Of a DNA stretch of 64,000 bases, positions 24,906 to 36,661 are shown in pieces. Where the stretch lies: positions 62,001 to 126,000 of the forward strand of contig CAJNYU010000183.1 in the NCBI GenBank assembly GCA_905331475.1. Direction: 5' to 3'. This DNA is from Rotaria socialis (lineage: Eukaryota > Rotifera > Eurotatoria > Philodinida > Philodinidae). Numbering within the stretch: the first letter of the stretch is position 1; every line of letters begins with the position of its first letter. The translations under genes and the position numbers were made by a program. Below the pieces are notes generated by a model. The model had not been told where the DNA came from. It ran no database searches and saw only the letters and a program-made list of their open reading frames with translations.

Positions 24906-25399
24906 CCTGTATAAACATAAAAAGAAGTCGAAAATTTCTATAATACTATTAAATTGCGAATAAAATAAAAATTGAAAATAAAACCGCTACTTGTTCATTT
25001 GTTTTTATTTCCTGAAGTCTATTACCTAATTTATCATAGAACATAAGAAAAGCATAATGGTTATACTTATTAGGCTGCAACAAATGAGTAATTCAAGAAA
25101 AAAAATTAGGAAGAAAAGAATAAAAAAAGGTCAGCAACATTGAACGACGCGGAGCTTGACCAATAGCAATCGAAGTGAGAATCAAAATGATGTGATGTTC
25201 TACTCAACAGAATGAAGAGAAGGGAAAAAAGAAAGAAACAATGAATATCGTAGCACAACATTGTGAACAACGATTGTTTGCTGTCGTTTACCAGTAGCGT
25301 TGAATTATAGTAGAAGTGTTTTTCCATTGATTTTATTGCATCTTCTTGAAAGCGTTGATTCAAATCTCCACGTGGAATATACAATAAAGAGCGAAAGTA

Positions 25400-25944
25400 A
25401 TGGCTGAAGATCTTTCACCATCAACGTCCTCTGTAAGAGTTTCCTTTGTTTCTAGATGTCATATCAATTTACTGAAAAAAATACTATTTTAAGAAGAGAT
25501 TTATGAAATGTTCAGAATTTTTATTTTTCTTATTTTTCTTTTGTTCCGTTTCTCTCTGTTATTCTTCTTTATGATTTTCCTACACTTGTGCTAAAAGGAT
25601 CAATAAGATCACAGCTATGGAAAAATAAACAAAATTTCATTGCTCAAAATATTGAAGTGCTCTACTAGCGAGATCCATTTCTAGCAAAAATTACTCCGTC
25701 TTGCCTGAGTTAATAAGTATAGAAGTGTCCGTTTGAGATGTTCACCAATTGATGTTATTATGCATTGTTCTAGGATCAACGGGAAACAAAAGGTAATCAA
25801 TATTTTATATTGTCGAATGAACTGTCGTCAAAAACAAATAGTGCCATTGCTGATTTTATCGCCGAAAAAATCAATAACAATGAACTGAAGGCAAAAATTA
25901 ACTCCTTAGATGTAGGATATTTAGAAAAAGTTTCCAAAATGTAA
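25400..25944 (+). CDS. Possible small two-exon protein (67 aa), unrecognised
   Basis: Exon 25400-25432 (MAEDLSPSTSS) joins 25774-25944 in phase, with donor GTAAGAG and acceptor TTCTAG, giving 204 nt. The product is hydrophilic, ends NSLDVGYLEKVSKM and has helix-like Lys/Asn/Glu-rich sequence. There is no signal peptide and no family I recognise. The short first exon and a 341-nt intron, longer than local norms, make this tentative; the second exon could equally be the last exon of the gene model at 22563-24192. Confidence 0.35.
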
Positions 25945-26744
25945 TTCTTTTCCTGCCTTCACTTTTCTTTCTCAAGTGAATCGTTTGACAAAAAAATAAA
26001 AAAATCACGATTCAAATGCTTTTTTTTCTTAATTTCATTTAATTATGATATACATATTCATGAATCATTGTTGATGTTTGTCGGCTGTATTTTTCAGTAG
26101 ATTTTGAGATAGTGTTTCATTCTGATTTATTATTTGTAAATTCACATACAATAATTGAATCATACTCAGGTAATGTTAAAGTCTAGATTCGAGGATTTGT
26201 TTTCCTATAGGTATTAAAAGCAAAACGTTTTCTGAATCAGTGTTTGTATCTGCACCTACATATTCTTAAACAATCAGGTCGAACTACAGAATAGCTCTAT
26301 TAAATCTTAAAATTTTTACTATAGCTTTGTTTGTTACTGGGATAGCCTTGAAGGCGTAATTCACAAAAAGATTTAGTAAATGTAACAAGAAAATAGAGGT
26401 CATCATTCAATATCTCTTATCTATGTGAATGACTATTCTCATGAGTAGTAGAAACATAGCTATATTTTTAGTTTGGCGTATTTTCGATAGGCATCTATTA
26501 AATATCTAATATATAAGATGAATTTTTTTTCTACTGATTAAATGAACCGTCTTTGAAATCTATAAAGGCGATACGGTATACGCTAAGAAAGATATATTTA
26601 TCTAATCTTGTGTTCTAGCTATTCGATTAATTATGCTTTGGTATTTTTGTATACTAATCCACATTTTTTTACAAGCTCTTTCTCCATTTTATTTTCTTGT
26701 AGAACTTTATATTGAAGTCAATAGTACTCTCTGTTTCCTTTTGT
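25945..26744. other. Non-coding AT-rich stretch
   Basis: I see nothing here beyond poly-T/poly-A runs. Confidence 0.4.
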
Positions 26745-27060
26745 AGACACCCAGAACGGTGTTTCCGGCCTCCGGAAATGAGCGGACTTAATTGGAACCG
26801 GCCAGGAACATGCATAAAACGCACCTGAATGTACAGGAAAACGCCGGATATCACCGGACCCTGGAAGCAGTTTTCCGGGACGGATTTCTCCGGATTTTCC
26901 CGGTGATTTCCGATGATTTCTGACGGGAACCAACAGGAACTTGGCGGAACATACAGGAAAAATCCGGAGATTTCCCGGTCCACAATACTGCTTCCGTGAA
27001 ATCGCGGGAATGCGCGGGAACCGGCCGTTTCCCGGCCCGGCTGCTTGGACCCGGGCAAAT
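26745..27060. repeat. CCGGAAA/TTTCCGG-rich repeat block
   Basis: A sharply GC-rich island of about 310 bp. It is built from many CCGGA, TTTCCGG, CCGGAAA and GGGAACC words in both orientations. The overlapping open frames in several frames (26669-27157 among them) are a by-product of the composition. It resembles in design, but not in exact motif, the TTCCGGAATT block at 36662-37270. Confidence 0.65.
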
Positions 27061-27775
27061 GTATTATGGCACTGCAAAAAACTACTTCGTAAAAAGTTTG
27101 TCGAAAGATTTCTATCGGGTTAACATAGAATGCTTGTGGCATGGGTAATTTCTTCAAATCTTTCTTATATATAATTAGAAATAGATAGAATTTCTACCGA
27201 ACAAATAATTTATTGTTTAATTTAAAATTTTAAGTTTTAGAAAAAATCGTTTAACTATTGAAAAGAACCAAAATCGATTTACATTTTACAGTTTAAACTT
27301 GGTTCAAATACAATGAACTTTTTCTGAATCATATATACTAATAGAATAAAATTGAATTTAATAAAACAAAATACTTGTGCTACCGTGGAAATGTGAAACT
27401 CCAATTTTTGTCAAAAACTGATTGATGTTCATTATAAACATTTAATTCAGGAATTCTTTGCAATGTTGACGGTGATTATTGAGTAAATATTAAAGATTTA
27501 ATTTGTATATCAGCTCTAATTGACGATTGAAGTTGAAAATAATTTTTTACGTTTCTTTTTATTTTTACTCTAGGTGATTGCGAGAATCATTTTTTTTATT
27601 CGATAAATATTTATAGATACTTTAAACCCTTAACAGCCATCGGGGTATTCAATAGAACCATCATCTGCAATTACCTTTCAAAAAGAATTGTTTTGAAATA
27701 TTTTAACAATCAACATACTTTTAATGTTACTATTTCATTGAGTTCATCAAACAGGGGTAAGTGGAGTAGCTGCCT
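27061..27775. other. Non-coding AT-rich stretch
   Basis: I recognise nothing between the GC-rich repeat block and the solo terminal sequence at 27776-27799. Confidence 0.35.
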
Positions 27776-27799
27776 AATTCGACTTCGAATATAAATGGA
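27776..27799 (+). repeat. Solo terminal sequence of the 20748-21127 element family
   Basis: CTAATTCGACTTCGAATATA followed by AATG matches both ends of the element at 20748-21127 with two to three differences. No partner end was found nearby, so it may be a solo relic or the end of a longer, diverged element. Confidence 0.45.
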
Positions 27800-27867
27800 A
27801 AAAAAATCACTTTCATGTTTTCACGCAATCCTAAGTGAGCAAAAAAGAGGGCATGACGGGCGACCTG

Positions 27868-28310
27868 TCTAGTCTAAAACGTCAGTGTCTTTGTCTTGTC
27901 TAGTCTGAAATGTCAGTACATTTGTCTTGTCTAGTCTGGCATGTCAGTACATTTGTCTTGTCTAGTCTGAAATGTCAGTACATTCGTCTTGTCTAGTCTG
28001 GCATGTCAGTACATTTGTCTTGTCTAGTCCATATAATTTGATGCGAAAGTCAGGACTAGTCTGGAATGTCAGTACATTTGTCTTGCCTAGTCCATAGAAT
28101 TTGATGCGAAAGTCAGGACTAGTCTGGAATGTCAGTACATTTGTCTTATCTAGTCCATCTATAAGTCATCGTCCTTTCAATAAACTTGGACTAGTCAGTC
28201 ATTTCGGAAATTCCTGTTAGGACTAGTCCACCTATAAGACATCTTCCTTCCGATAAACTTGGACTAGTCAGCCACTTCACAAAATTCTGTCAGGGCTAGC
28301 CTAAGGAGTC
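27868..28310. repeat. Left subterminal array, GACTAGTC/CTAGTC units
   Basis: Repeats of roughly 31 bp (core CTAGTCTGGAATGTCAGTAC then ATTTGTCTTGT) run from 27868 to about 28020. Longer composite units then insert CATAGAATTTGATGCGAAAG, and about 75-bp units of another type (GTCC..CTATAAG..ATC..CC) follow to 28310. The octamer GACTAGTC and its half CTAGTC recur throughout. Confidence 0.8.
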
Positions 28311-29292
28311 TTCGAAAGAGGCCAAATCCAACATATTCCAGCGACAAATAACATAATTTCTTATACAGACTAGTCTCAGATTTATCGACGCTGTTATGTG
28401 AGTCAGTGATATCCCTTTTATCAATCAAGTCGATTTTAATTAGAAAATAAGGGTTTGTTCACGCTTGAACTAGTTTATGCAATCTGAAAAACTGCTGTTA
28501 TGTCTAGTCCATTTTATCGAGAAAATGAATTCATTGCTTCTAAGAAAACAAGCACCTGTGTTGAAGTGAAACGAAATGTCGATGTGTACTATTTGTCATT
28601 TATAGTAATATTATGTATTTAATAATATATAGAATAAAAAAAATGATCTAACTAATAATAAAGTCCAATACTACTGATATGCTTGAATTTTAAAATTCAC
28701 AACGAATCTAAATTGATAGTGTAACTTTCATTGACGAAAAGCATATGCAAATAATTATTTTCTATATTAGTGCACAACTCAAGTAGTATAATCAGAGTTT
28801 AATAACTATAAATGATAGTATCATAGCATTGAGAAGACTTGTTTATTATAAATTTGTCATTGGAGTAAATATGAAACCAACACTGAAACTAGTCTTTTTT
28901 TATGTTGTGTTTTTCATTTATTTGTGATATGCAGTCGAGCGACACCTAAATATTCACATATTTATCATTCGTTTCGTCATTAGCAACGGCGTTCTTTCAT
29001 TTCATTTAAAAGATAGACAATGTTTTACAACGATTTTCTTGTCGCCGTTGATTGTTAAAAAAGGAAAAAAGATAGAAGCAATATGAAATCTCTTACATTA
29101 ATTTAACATGCTTCGAATGATAGACCTTATTTTTCTCTCATGCTAATTATTATCATAGTACTATATGAGACAAGTGAATTTTCAAAATTTGTATTCATAT
29201 TTTCTGTGATTTAGAGCCCTCTTTATTTTAAAGCGTATTATCATCATAACTGCATTTTTTCAGATTTTTTAATCAACTGAAGTCATATAAAA
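28311..29292. other. Non-coding spacer inside the transposon-like unit
   Basis: About 1 kb between the left array and the first element gene, with isolated CTAGT words (about 28370 and 28468-28508) but no further array. It probably holds the promoter and 5' UTR of the first gene. I see no other feature. Confidence 0.4.
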
Positions 29293-31168
29293 ATGCCACA
29301 CCAATCTGATACAGCTTCTCATTGCGTTGTACAATGGGAAGATAACAAAGATCAATATGCTATAGTTGATACGAAACGATCGAAAACTGTATCAACATTA
29401 AAAATTGGCATAACAACTTTGTTTGAAGGTTATAATCGTGAACGACGACGTGGAAAGATTTTATATCTGGGTAAGCTTATTATTGACACAACCGATAATA
29501 TTGATCTTGGGTTATTACGTATGGGAACCGAAAAGTTTATTGGAAAACAAATGCTCAGAATGCTACATAAAATAGTTATCAATTAATGTTGCATATTTTT
29601 GCAACGGAAACATATTTATCTTATTAGTGAAACATTGTAATTTGATCTTGATTGAAGTTTCTTCACATAATGTTTTACGTTTCTTTCAGAACAACAAAGA
29701 GAATAGTTATTTTTTTCGGATTCTAAATTTTAGAATACATTTTTTACTCCTTAAAATATTGACGAAACTTTGGTTTCCATTTAGGTACGAAAAAAGATTG
29801 CTTAGCATATGGATTTGATATTGTAGAAGACGATACACAGTTAAATACCTACACCTGGAGTAATCCTCCAGGGCTTCGAGAACAATCTGATGATATTGCT
29901 CAAGCTATTCGTAATGGAAGTTTATCGTCATTTCAAAGAACAATATCGTCCTCATCAACAAACTCAACTGCATTGCCAACAAAACGAAAAGGAAAAGCAA
30001 TGAATAGCAAAGATTCACATAATAACGATGAATCAACAACATCTGGCGATAAATTAATTCCACAACCTCTTTCACCTGAAATAATTAATGATACCACTGG
30101 AAATGCTGATCAGGATCAGTCATCAAACTCAAATAATTAAGCACCATGTGCAAATAATCAGTCGTCATCATCACCATGCTCAACTGCAAAACGAGGAGTG
30201 CTAACTTCGAAAACAAATACAGTGGCTGCATCACTTAACATTGACGCTGTATTAGAAGAAAATAAAATATTAAGGGAAAAAATCCTAACCTTACAAGATG
30301 AATTGTTGTATCAGCGTGAACATTCCATTGGTAGGTGTTGTTATTAGTACTTAATTTTTTTCTAAAATTATCTTGATCAAAAAGATCTCTTGATGATAAA
30401 ATAAATAATTCCCATATTGAGATTGTGTTTTCTCGTCTTAATTGTGATAATACTACTGCATATTTTCGATCTACTAATGAGCTTAGACTCAACTTTTTTC
30501 ATGTTATAACAAGAGCAAAATATATGATATCTCATATTTAGCTTTACCAAATGAAGAAAGCTATGATTATTTAAAGTCGATTTGTATTATGCATGAACAA
30601 CTAAAAAATGATTGCCATAAACAAGCAACCGAAGTATGATGCACGACGAATTTTCTAAAAATTTAATCTCCTTCTGATGTTTATTTTTTAGTTAGGTAAA
30701 AGATTACCATGTAAAAATATCGAGTTGAAATTAGCAAAAAAAGCAAATGCATCGGCAACGATCAATAACTTAATCAAAGTTTGTTTTAAAAATATAGAAT
30801 TAAAAAATATGTCCTATGAAAAATTAAAAGCAGAAGATTCTCAATTATTAGAAAATATTCATGGTATGTCGAATATTCATTTTCTTGTAAAAGTATTTTT
30901 TACTTATTTTTTTCTCTATACAGAATATGTCAAATTTATTCATGCTCCTGCAATTATTTCACAATCGATGTTTTCAGGAGCAATTTCACTTAAGTGTCGA
31001 CATCTTCGTGGAGAAGAAAAGCATAAGAAAGATGATTTAACGATTCGAAAAGAAAATCGAAAGCAACAGGAAAAACAAAAGAAGTTTAGCAATGATGTCA
31101 AAGGTGGCCATCAAAATGATAATGATCTATCGAACGACATATTAATTGACGATATGGATGAAAACTAA
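29293..31168 (+). pseudogene. BEN-domain-like transposon partner gene with one in-frame stop
   Basis: Five exons: 29293-29470, 29785-30330, 30542-30633, 30692-30863 and 30924-31168, total 1233 nt with all phases consistent. A TAA at 30138-30140 interrupts exon 2 in frame after about 176 codons; the frame is otherwise open to a 410-codon product. The N-terminal part (CVVQWEDNKDQYAIVDTKRS) resembles the strand-rich module that precedes BEN domains. The C-terminal part (KRLPCKNIELKLAKKANASA onward, then EDSQLLENIHEYVKFIHAP) looks like a degenerate BEN-type DNA-binding fold, with a Lys-rich tail. Ser/Asn-rich linkers separate them. Same orientation as and 341 bp upstream of the transposase. It may be a recent lesion, a truncated two-form gene, or an assembly error; family assignment is by resemblance only. 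Confidence 0.6.
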
Positions 31169-31509
31169 GATGATGTCTATGATTTTTTTATAATAGGATG
31201 CGCTTTAACTTTGTTGTGTGTTGATATAAAAATGATTTTTTTTAATGTTTTAACTAGATCGTTGAAGAAATTATTAAGACTAGATGATAAATAAAATACA
31301 ATAGTTAGCATAGCCATGATTCCAATTTCTAAAGATTGCTCTGCTGTAGAAGCATTGGCGTCAAAGTGATTTATGCTTATTGATGTATACTGATTTAAAA
31401 ATCACTTCGAATCTGATTATAGAACCGTTGTTATCAATCGTGTTTTTAATATACAACCAACTATTCTTGTAAATTTCTGTTCACAAAAATTTCAGAATTT
31501 GTTTTATAG

Positions 31510-34500
31510 ATGCCTTCTCCAGCTACTCACTATCGACGAAGAAGTGTCCTTTTAAGTCAAAATATAGGAAAATCGAGTAATTTAAAATTTCAGTCATCAA
31601 AAAAAAGTAAGAAATTCCATACCAAATTTTCTTCTTTATCATAAAAAAGTCTATTTTTCTTACTAGATACTTGTACAACAACACATAATGAGCAATCATT
31701 GATAAAACAGAATGGTAAGATTAGTCCACTTGTTTGCTTCTTTGCATTTTTGTACAGAGTTTGGTACTTATTATGATCGTTATATTGTTCTATGCAATAT
31801 TCGAAACAATGATAGATTCAATAATACGTATTTCTGTTAGTTGTAGATTCATCAACATCGCATACTACAATAGCAACAACAAATACTGATGATTTGAATT
31901 TTTCGTTTATAAACACAAATAATTCAACTGGTGAGGCTTTTTTCTGTATTAGAACTACGCGTAAAATATTGTGTTGAATGCAAACTTATCAATGGGCTAT
32001 TTTTTGAAATGCAATTGATGTGTTAATAAATATAACAAACTATATTTCATACTCAACATTATTTCTTTTTTTAAGGTTTCAATCGTCGTTCTGAACCAAC
32101 ATTACGTGATATTGCTGTGACAGCTATGATTTTTAAGATTCGTCGGTTGCAAAATAATCAAGACATTAATTCAATTTGTAAACTACTTGATTCATTATCT
32201 GTTAAAAATGTGCCGAAAAATATGAAGTCAATTCAGAAACAACTACACAAAGATTTTGACTTGAAAGATCTTTCTAAATGCTATTATGTATGTGGTGCTT
32301 GCGGAACATCAAATTTAGATCATATAGTTAAATGTAAATTATGCAATGATACCAGTATTTTTAAATTTTATTCATGTTCGATGAAGCAGCAAATTCAACA
32401 AATGCTATCCATATTTGGAATTTTTACTAAATTAAAAGAAGAAAAACTACAAAATATACACTTGTTTTCTAGTACAAAGTATGGAGAAATTCTCCAAGAA
32501 ATTGAAGAGAATGCATTTACTTTAATGGTCAATTTCGATGGAGTTTGCACTCCAAATAAAAATTTATCCTTATGGCCGTTCGTCTTTTGTTTTAATGAAT
32601 TACCAATTCCAGATCGGCGGTATTTGGAAAATATAATAATTGCTGGAATTATACCAGCCGCAAAAAAACCAACCAATGTTGTAACTAAAACCTGTTTAGA
32701 TATTATCTGTGCAGAACTAATGCAATTAGAACTTGGACAAGAATTCTACATCAGGGATATTGATGAACGAAAAGTTCTTCATTTCTATAGCATAGCTAGT
32801 TGCACAGATCAACCAGCTGCAGCACTATTAGAAAATGTTGTACCGTATAATGCTGAGTATGGTTGTCCTAAATGTTTTCATACAGGTATGTTTATTGATA
32901 TAAATCATTAACTTGAAGATCATTTTATGTCATATTTACAAAGTTTTATGAGTCTCAGAAATATATTAATGAATAACTTAAATTGCTTATTAAGATGAAA
33001 TCTTTTTTCTTATTTTTTTCTAGGTGAACTATATCATGGACAACGGAAGGCTGGTGCAAACGAAATTAAATTTACAATACGTGTTTATCCATTTATTGAT
33101 TATCAACTTCGAACACAAGAACGATCCCTTCAAGCTATTCAAAAACTAATTGATTCTTCAGTACAAGATCAGGATACGGCTTTGAATCGTAGCAACAAAC
33201 AAGTAAAATCAAAGACAAAGAAAAAGAAAAAAGAGAAAAAAATATCTTCTTATGGTCATCTTGGTAAGAATTAATATAATTGGCATTCATCAAAAAATAC
33301 AATCTGATTTGAATTCAAAATATTTTCGACTAAAGCTAGTATAGTAAAGAAAATGCTTCATCAATGCCTTAAGATGACCAATAAAATGCCGAACAAAGAA
33401 AATTATTTCGAGAAGAAGAATTGTGTCTGTGAGTAAAACTCAAACGAATTCGGAGATAAAAGTGATTGAATTCAAGATATGAAAACAATTATACATTTCA
33501 AATTTCACAAGCAATGCGAAAACTTTCAGTTTTCAATTTCATTGAAATGATAATTTGTTTTGATAAGTTTCATCTTTTTTATAATTAAATGAAGCAAAGA
33601 AGCCAACATAATTTATAAATGCTTAGAATATTTTTTTTCAATACCAATAGCTTTTTCAAGGCATGAAATCGACAGACTGTTTATGTAATTTGGCAATCAG
33701 CTAGTCTATGTATATTATTTATATCTTTATATTTAGCGTTCAATCTTCTATTAGACCAATATAGAATTAGATATTAAATTTATATTTATTTTATTCCAAT
33801 ATAGCATGTCTATTCATAGAATTATTGAATATAAAGCGGATAGAAATATCTTTTAGACTAAAATCGTCAATTACCCAACAGGAAATAACACAAAAAAAAA
33901 GATTTTATTTTTGAGTTCGTATTGTGAAAATGAATGAAAATTTATTTGCATCTGGTCTATCAAATACACATATCGATACAAGTATATTAGTAATTATATA
34001 TGTAGATGAAGATCATTGTATGATAAACGGTAATCATGAAGTACTAGTATTATGTTATTTAATTTTCATCAAATATTCGATTTCGTTAAAAATAAAATTT
34101 TCTACTCTCTATTTCATAGGTTATTGTCCATTAACAAAATTAAAATATTTTAAATATGGAACATCTCTCCTAACAGATAGTCTGCACACAATATATGGTG
34201 GTGCATTCAAGCAATTGCTAAATCTTCTATTTGATTCAAGATATCGTCAGAAAACTTGGTCGTTATTTAAGAAAATACCGCAGATAGATGATTTATTGGC
34301 AGTAGTTCAAATTCCATCAACAACACAACGTCGATTTCGGTCACTCAAGCACATTTCTAAATACAAAGGAAGTGAATTTCGTTGTTTGTTTCATTTTGGT
34401 TTAACAACGATAGTACAGTGTACACATGATAATTCACTAAAAAATTTACTATTAGCATTTCTCACAGCGATTAACCTTGCATCAGCTAAATATGTCACAA

Positions 34501-35392
34501 ATGAAAGTATTGAAGTTGTTAGCATATTATTACACTATTTTGTGAAACAATTCCAATTAATATTTGGTTTACGTCACATGAGTTCAAATATTCATTCAGT
34601 ATTACATGTTCATGAAAGTTTAAAGTTTATGGGACCGTTATGGTTTTATTCAACGTTTTCATTTGAAGGTAATAATATAATAGCACTTTAAGATTTATTG
34701 AGACTTTAATTATAGGAATCGATAAAGACTTGATAAGTACGGTACATGGCACAACTGAGTTCGCCAAACAGCTTATTCGACAACATATTTTATATCGTGA
34801 TGCTATTATTCAACATAATAATGACCGTTTTCCAAGGGTATTATTTACATTTAACGAACACTTAATGAATCGAAAACAAACAAAAATTCATTATAAAAAT
34901 TTTGCTGATTCATGTTATTTGCCGTATCCTGTATCCGAAACATTATATGATATCAGTCCGAATGGTATCGCAACCAATGTTCGATCGTTTTTTAAAGAAG
35001 ACATAACTTTTTATCATTCTATAACTGTATCAGGTGTCTTACTGAAAACTACTGTCATGACTCTTGGAAAATTAGTCAGTGATAGTTGTATTACATTTCA
35101 ATTTGCTGACGATCAAATACGTTATGGGCTTATTAGAGCTATCATTAAGTCGAAAAAGAACGTTGTTCGTTTATTCATCGAAGAACTCATAAAAAAGAAA
35201 GCAGAAGAATCAAACTTCAATTTTAAAATAAACGATGTACAGTATCATGTGCCAAATATACATCGACTACGACGTTCAAACATTTTTCATTTGAAACATC
35301 CGAAATGGATTCTAACAAAAAATGCTGTTATATGTAAACCTAGTAATCAGATCATTGTTTTAGAATATCCTAACTTGAAAGACGGTAGTTAA
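31510..35392 (+). CDS. Tnp2-like transposase of an EnSpm/CACTA-type element (834 aa, intact)
   Basis: Seven exons: 31510-31606, 31667-31714, 31847-31930, 32076-32885, 33024-33263, 34120-34668 and 34716-35392, total 2505 nt, no stop. A C2C2 finger-like motif (CGACGTSNLDHIVKCKLC) is followed by the family block NFDGVCTPNKNLSLWPFVFC with FNELPIPDRRY. A second Cys block is CPKCFHT, and a Lys-rich insert ends YGHLG. The downstream helical part has LHTIYGGAFKQLLNLLFDS, SLKHISKYKGSEFRCL, LRHMSSNIHSVLHVHES and GPLWFYSTFSFEG. These follow the order seen in animal transposase-domain/DUF4218 proteins related to plant Tnp2. The Asp in FDGV and the Glu in FSFEG are candidate catalytic acids (inference). 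The 856-nt intron 5 contains an open frame that could be an extra exon. The intact frame suggests recent activity or a retained function. Confidence 0.75.
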
Positions 35393-35942
35393 ATAAAAAA
35401 TTCGTTTTACAATTTAAATACTATCTAATTCTTAAAAGCAATTTTCTTAATCTACTCTTGTGCAAGACTAACTCAATTCAGTTGAAAAATAAAATTTTTT
35501 GAAATTGGTAAATATTTCTTATTAGTTTATTTGTACACAAATTTTTATATCAACTCACGAAAAATATTGAATTATCAAAGTACCAGAGGTTGAAAGCAGC
35601 GTTAAAAACGCCTAGATTGCTGAGCCATAATCTTCCACATCATTTGGCTCAACTGGTTGACGCAATAGGTATGTAACACAAAGTATGTAAGTTCGAACCT
35701 AACCTTCATCTATACATTTCTATCATTTAGACTAGTCTGGACGTCACTACTTGTCATCAAGAAGATGGATTAAAGACGGTAAGGATGACTAGTATCAGAT
35801 ATATATACTATGATTCTGAGCATGATGCAGATATCGAATTTTTGAATTTTTGGAGAATTCGGACGATCGTCAGGACTATCCGTCATGACTAGTCAATATC
35901 TCGACTTTTCACTAGTCTAAGACGCGTCTTTATTGAGAAAAA
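35393..35942. other. 3' spacer and start of right subterminal region
   Basis: It starts with the AATAAA-rich 3' end of the transposase gene. A tRNA-like sequence lies at 35642-35705. From 35725 dispersed CTAGTC/GACTAGT words lead into the 109-bp array. Confidence 0.5.
35642..35705 (+). other. tRNA-like sequence (A-box and B-box only)
   Basis: TTGGCTCAACTGGTTGACGC resembles a tRNA A box and AAGTTCGAACCT a B box, spaced about as in a tRNA. The D, anticodon and T stems pair poorly and no acceptor stem is seen, so it is not called a tRNA gene. It could be a SINE head or a dead tRNA. Confidence 0.3.
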
Positions 35943-36660
35943 GACTAGACCTATTGACTATTACGACGCCCATCAACTGTGTGGTCCCGATGGGCTTTAT
36001 GGACGCTTCAGAATGTCGGACTAGTCATGTACTAGGACATTTTGAGAAAAAGACTAGACCTGTTGGCTATTATGACGCCCATCCACTGTGTGGTCCCGAC
36101 GGGCTCTATTGACGCTTCAGAATGTCGGACTAGTCATGTACTAGGACATTTTGAGAAAAAGACTAGACCTGTTGGCTATTATGACGCCCATCCACTGTGT
36201 GGTCCCGACGGGCTCTATTGACGCTTCAGAATGTCGGACTAGTCATGTACTAGGACATTTTGAGAAAAAGACTAGACCTGTTGGCTATTATGACGCCCAT
36301 CCACTGTGTGGTCCCGACGGGCTCTATTGACGCTTCAGAATGTCGGACTAGTCATGTACTAGGACATTTTGAGAAAAAGACTAGACCTGTTGGCTATTAT
36401 GACGCCCATCCACTGTGTGGTCCCGACGGGCTCTATTGACGCTTCAGAATGTCGGACTAGTCATGTACTAGGACATTTTGAGAAAAAGACTAGACCTGTT
36501 GGCTATTATGACGCCCATCCACTGTGTGGTCCCGACGGGCTCTATTGACGCTTCAGAATGTCGGACTAGTCATGTACTAGGACATTTTGAGAAAAAGACT
36601 AGACCTGTTGGCTATTATGACGCCCATCCACTGTGTGGTCCCGACGGGCTCTATTGACGC
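35943..36660. repeat. 109-bp tandem repeat array (right subterminal array)
   Basis: Units begin GACTAGACCTGTTGGCTATT at 35943, 36052, 36161, 36270, 36379, 36488 and 36597, a constant period of 109 bp. The first unit is diverged; later ones are essentially identical. Each has GACTAGTCATGTACTAGGAC and a 38-bp G/C-rich middle with CCCATCCACTGTGTGGTCCC. The last copy stops at the ambiguous base 36661, so the true copy number is unknown. Confidence 0.95.
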
Positions 36661-36661
36661 N
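36661..36661. other. Assembly gap or unresolved base (N)
   Basis: The only ambiguous base seen; it lies exactly where the 109-bp array changes abruptly to an unrelated repeat, so it probably marks a join of unknown length. Confidence 0.8.

Larger units (their letters stand above)
27860..36660 (+). mobile_element. EnSpm/CACTA-like DNA transposon with inverted subterminal repeat arrays
   Basis: Two plus-strand spliced genes, a BEN-like partner (29293-31168) and a Tnp2-like transposase (31510-35392), lie between GACTAGTC-rich arrays at 27868-28310 and 35725-36660. The arrays are related in inverted orientation: the left unit has CTAGTC, then AATGTC, then AGTACAT; the complement of the right unit has CTAGTC, AATGTC, AGTACAT in the same order. 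CACTA elements are known for subterminal transposase-binding repeats, which this layout matches. Precise termini are not resolved. The left end lies shortly before 27868 and the right end is lost in the gap at 36661, so no TIR or target-site duplication is claimed. Confidence 0.6.

Noticed and set aside
25106..25384. 92-aa minus-strand frame starting MYIPRGDLNQRFQE
   Set aside because: First 40 residues look protein-like and a possible GTAAACG donor follows, but no partner exon was found; too weak to list.
26669..27157. 162-aa and 119-aa overlapping minus-strand frames
   Set aside because: Both lie in the CCGGAAA-rich repeat block, with open frames on both strands caused by lack of AT-rich stops.
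27868..28310. CRISPR-like array
   Set aside because: Regular repeats are present, but there are no unique spacers of constant length; the genome is eukaryotic and the units are subterminal transposon repeats.
33924..34119. Possible extra exon at the start of the 34120 transposase exon
   Set aside because: The frame is continuous, but splicing 33263 to 34120 keeps phase, and the added peptide (MKMNENLFASGLSNT) matches nothing in the family; left as intron.
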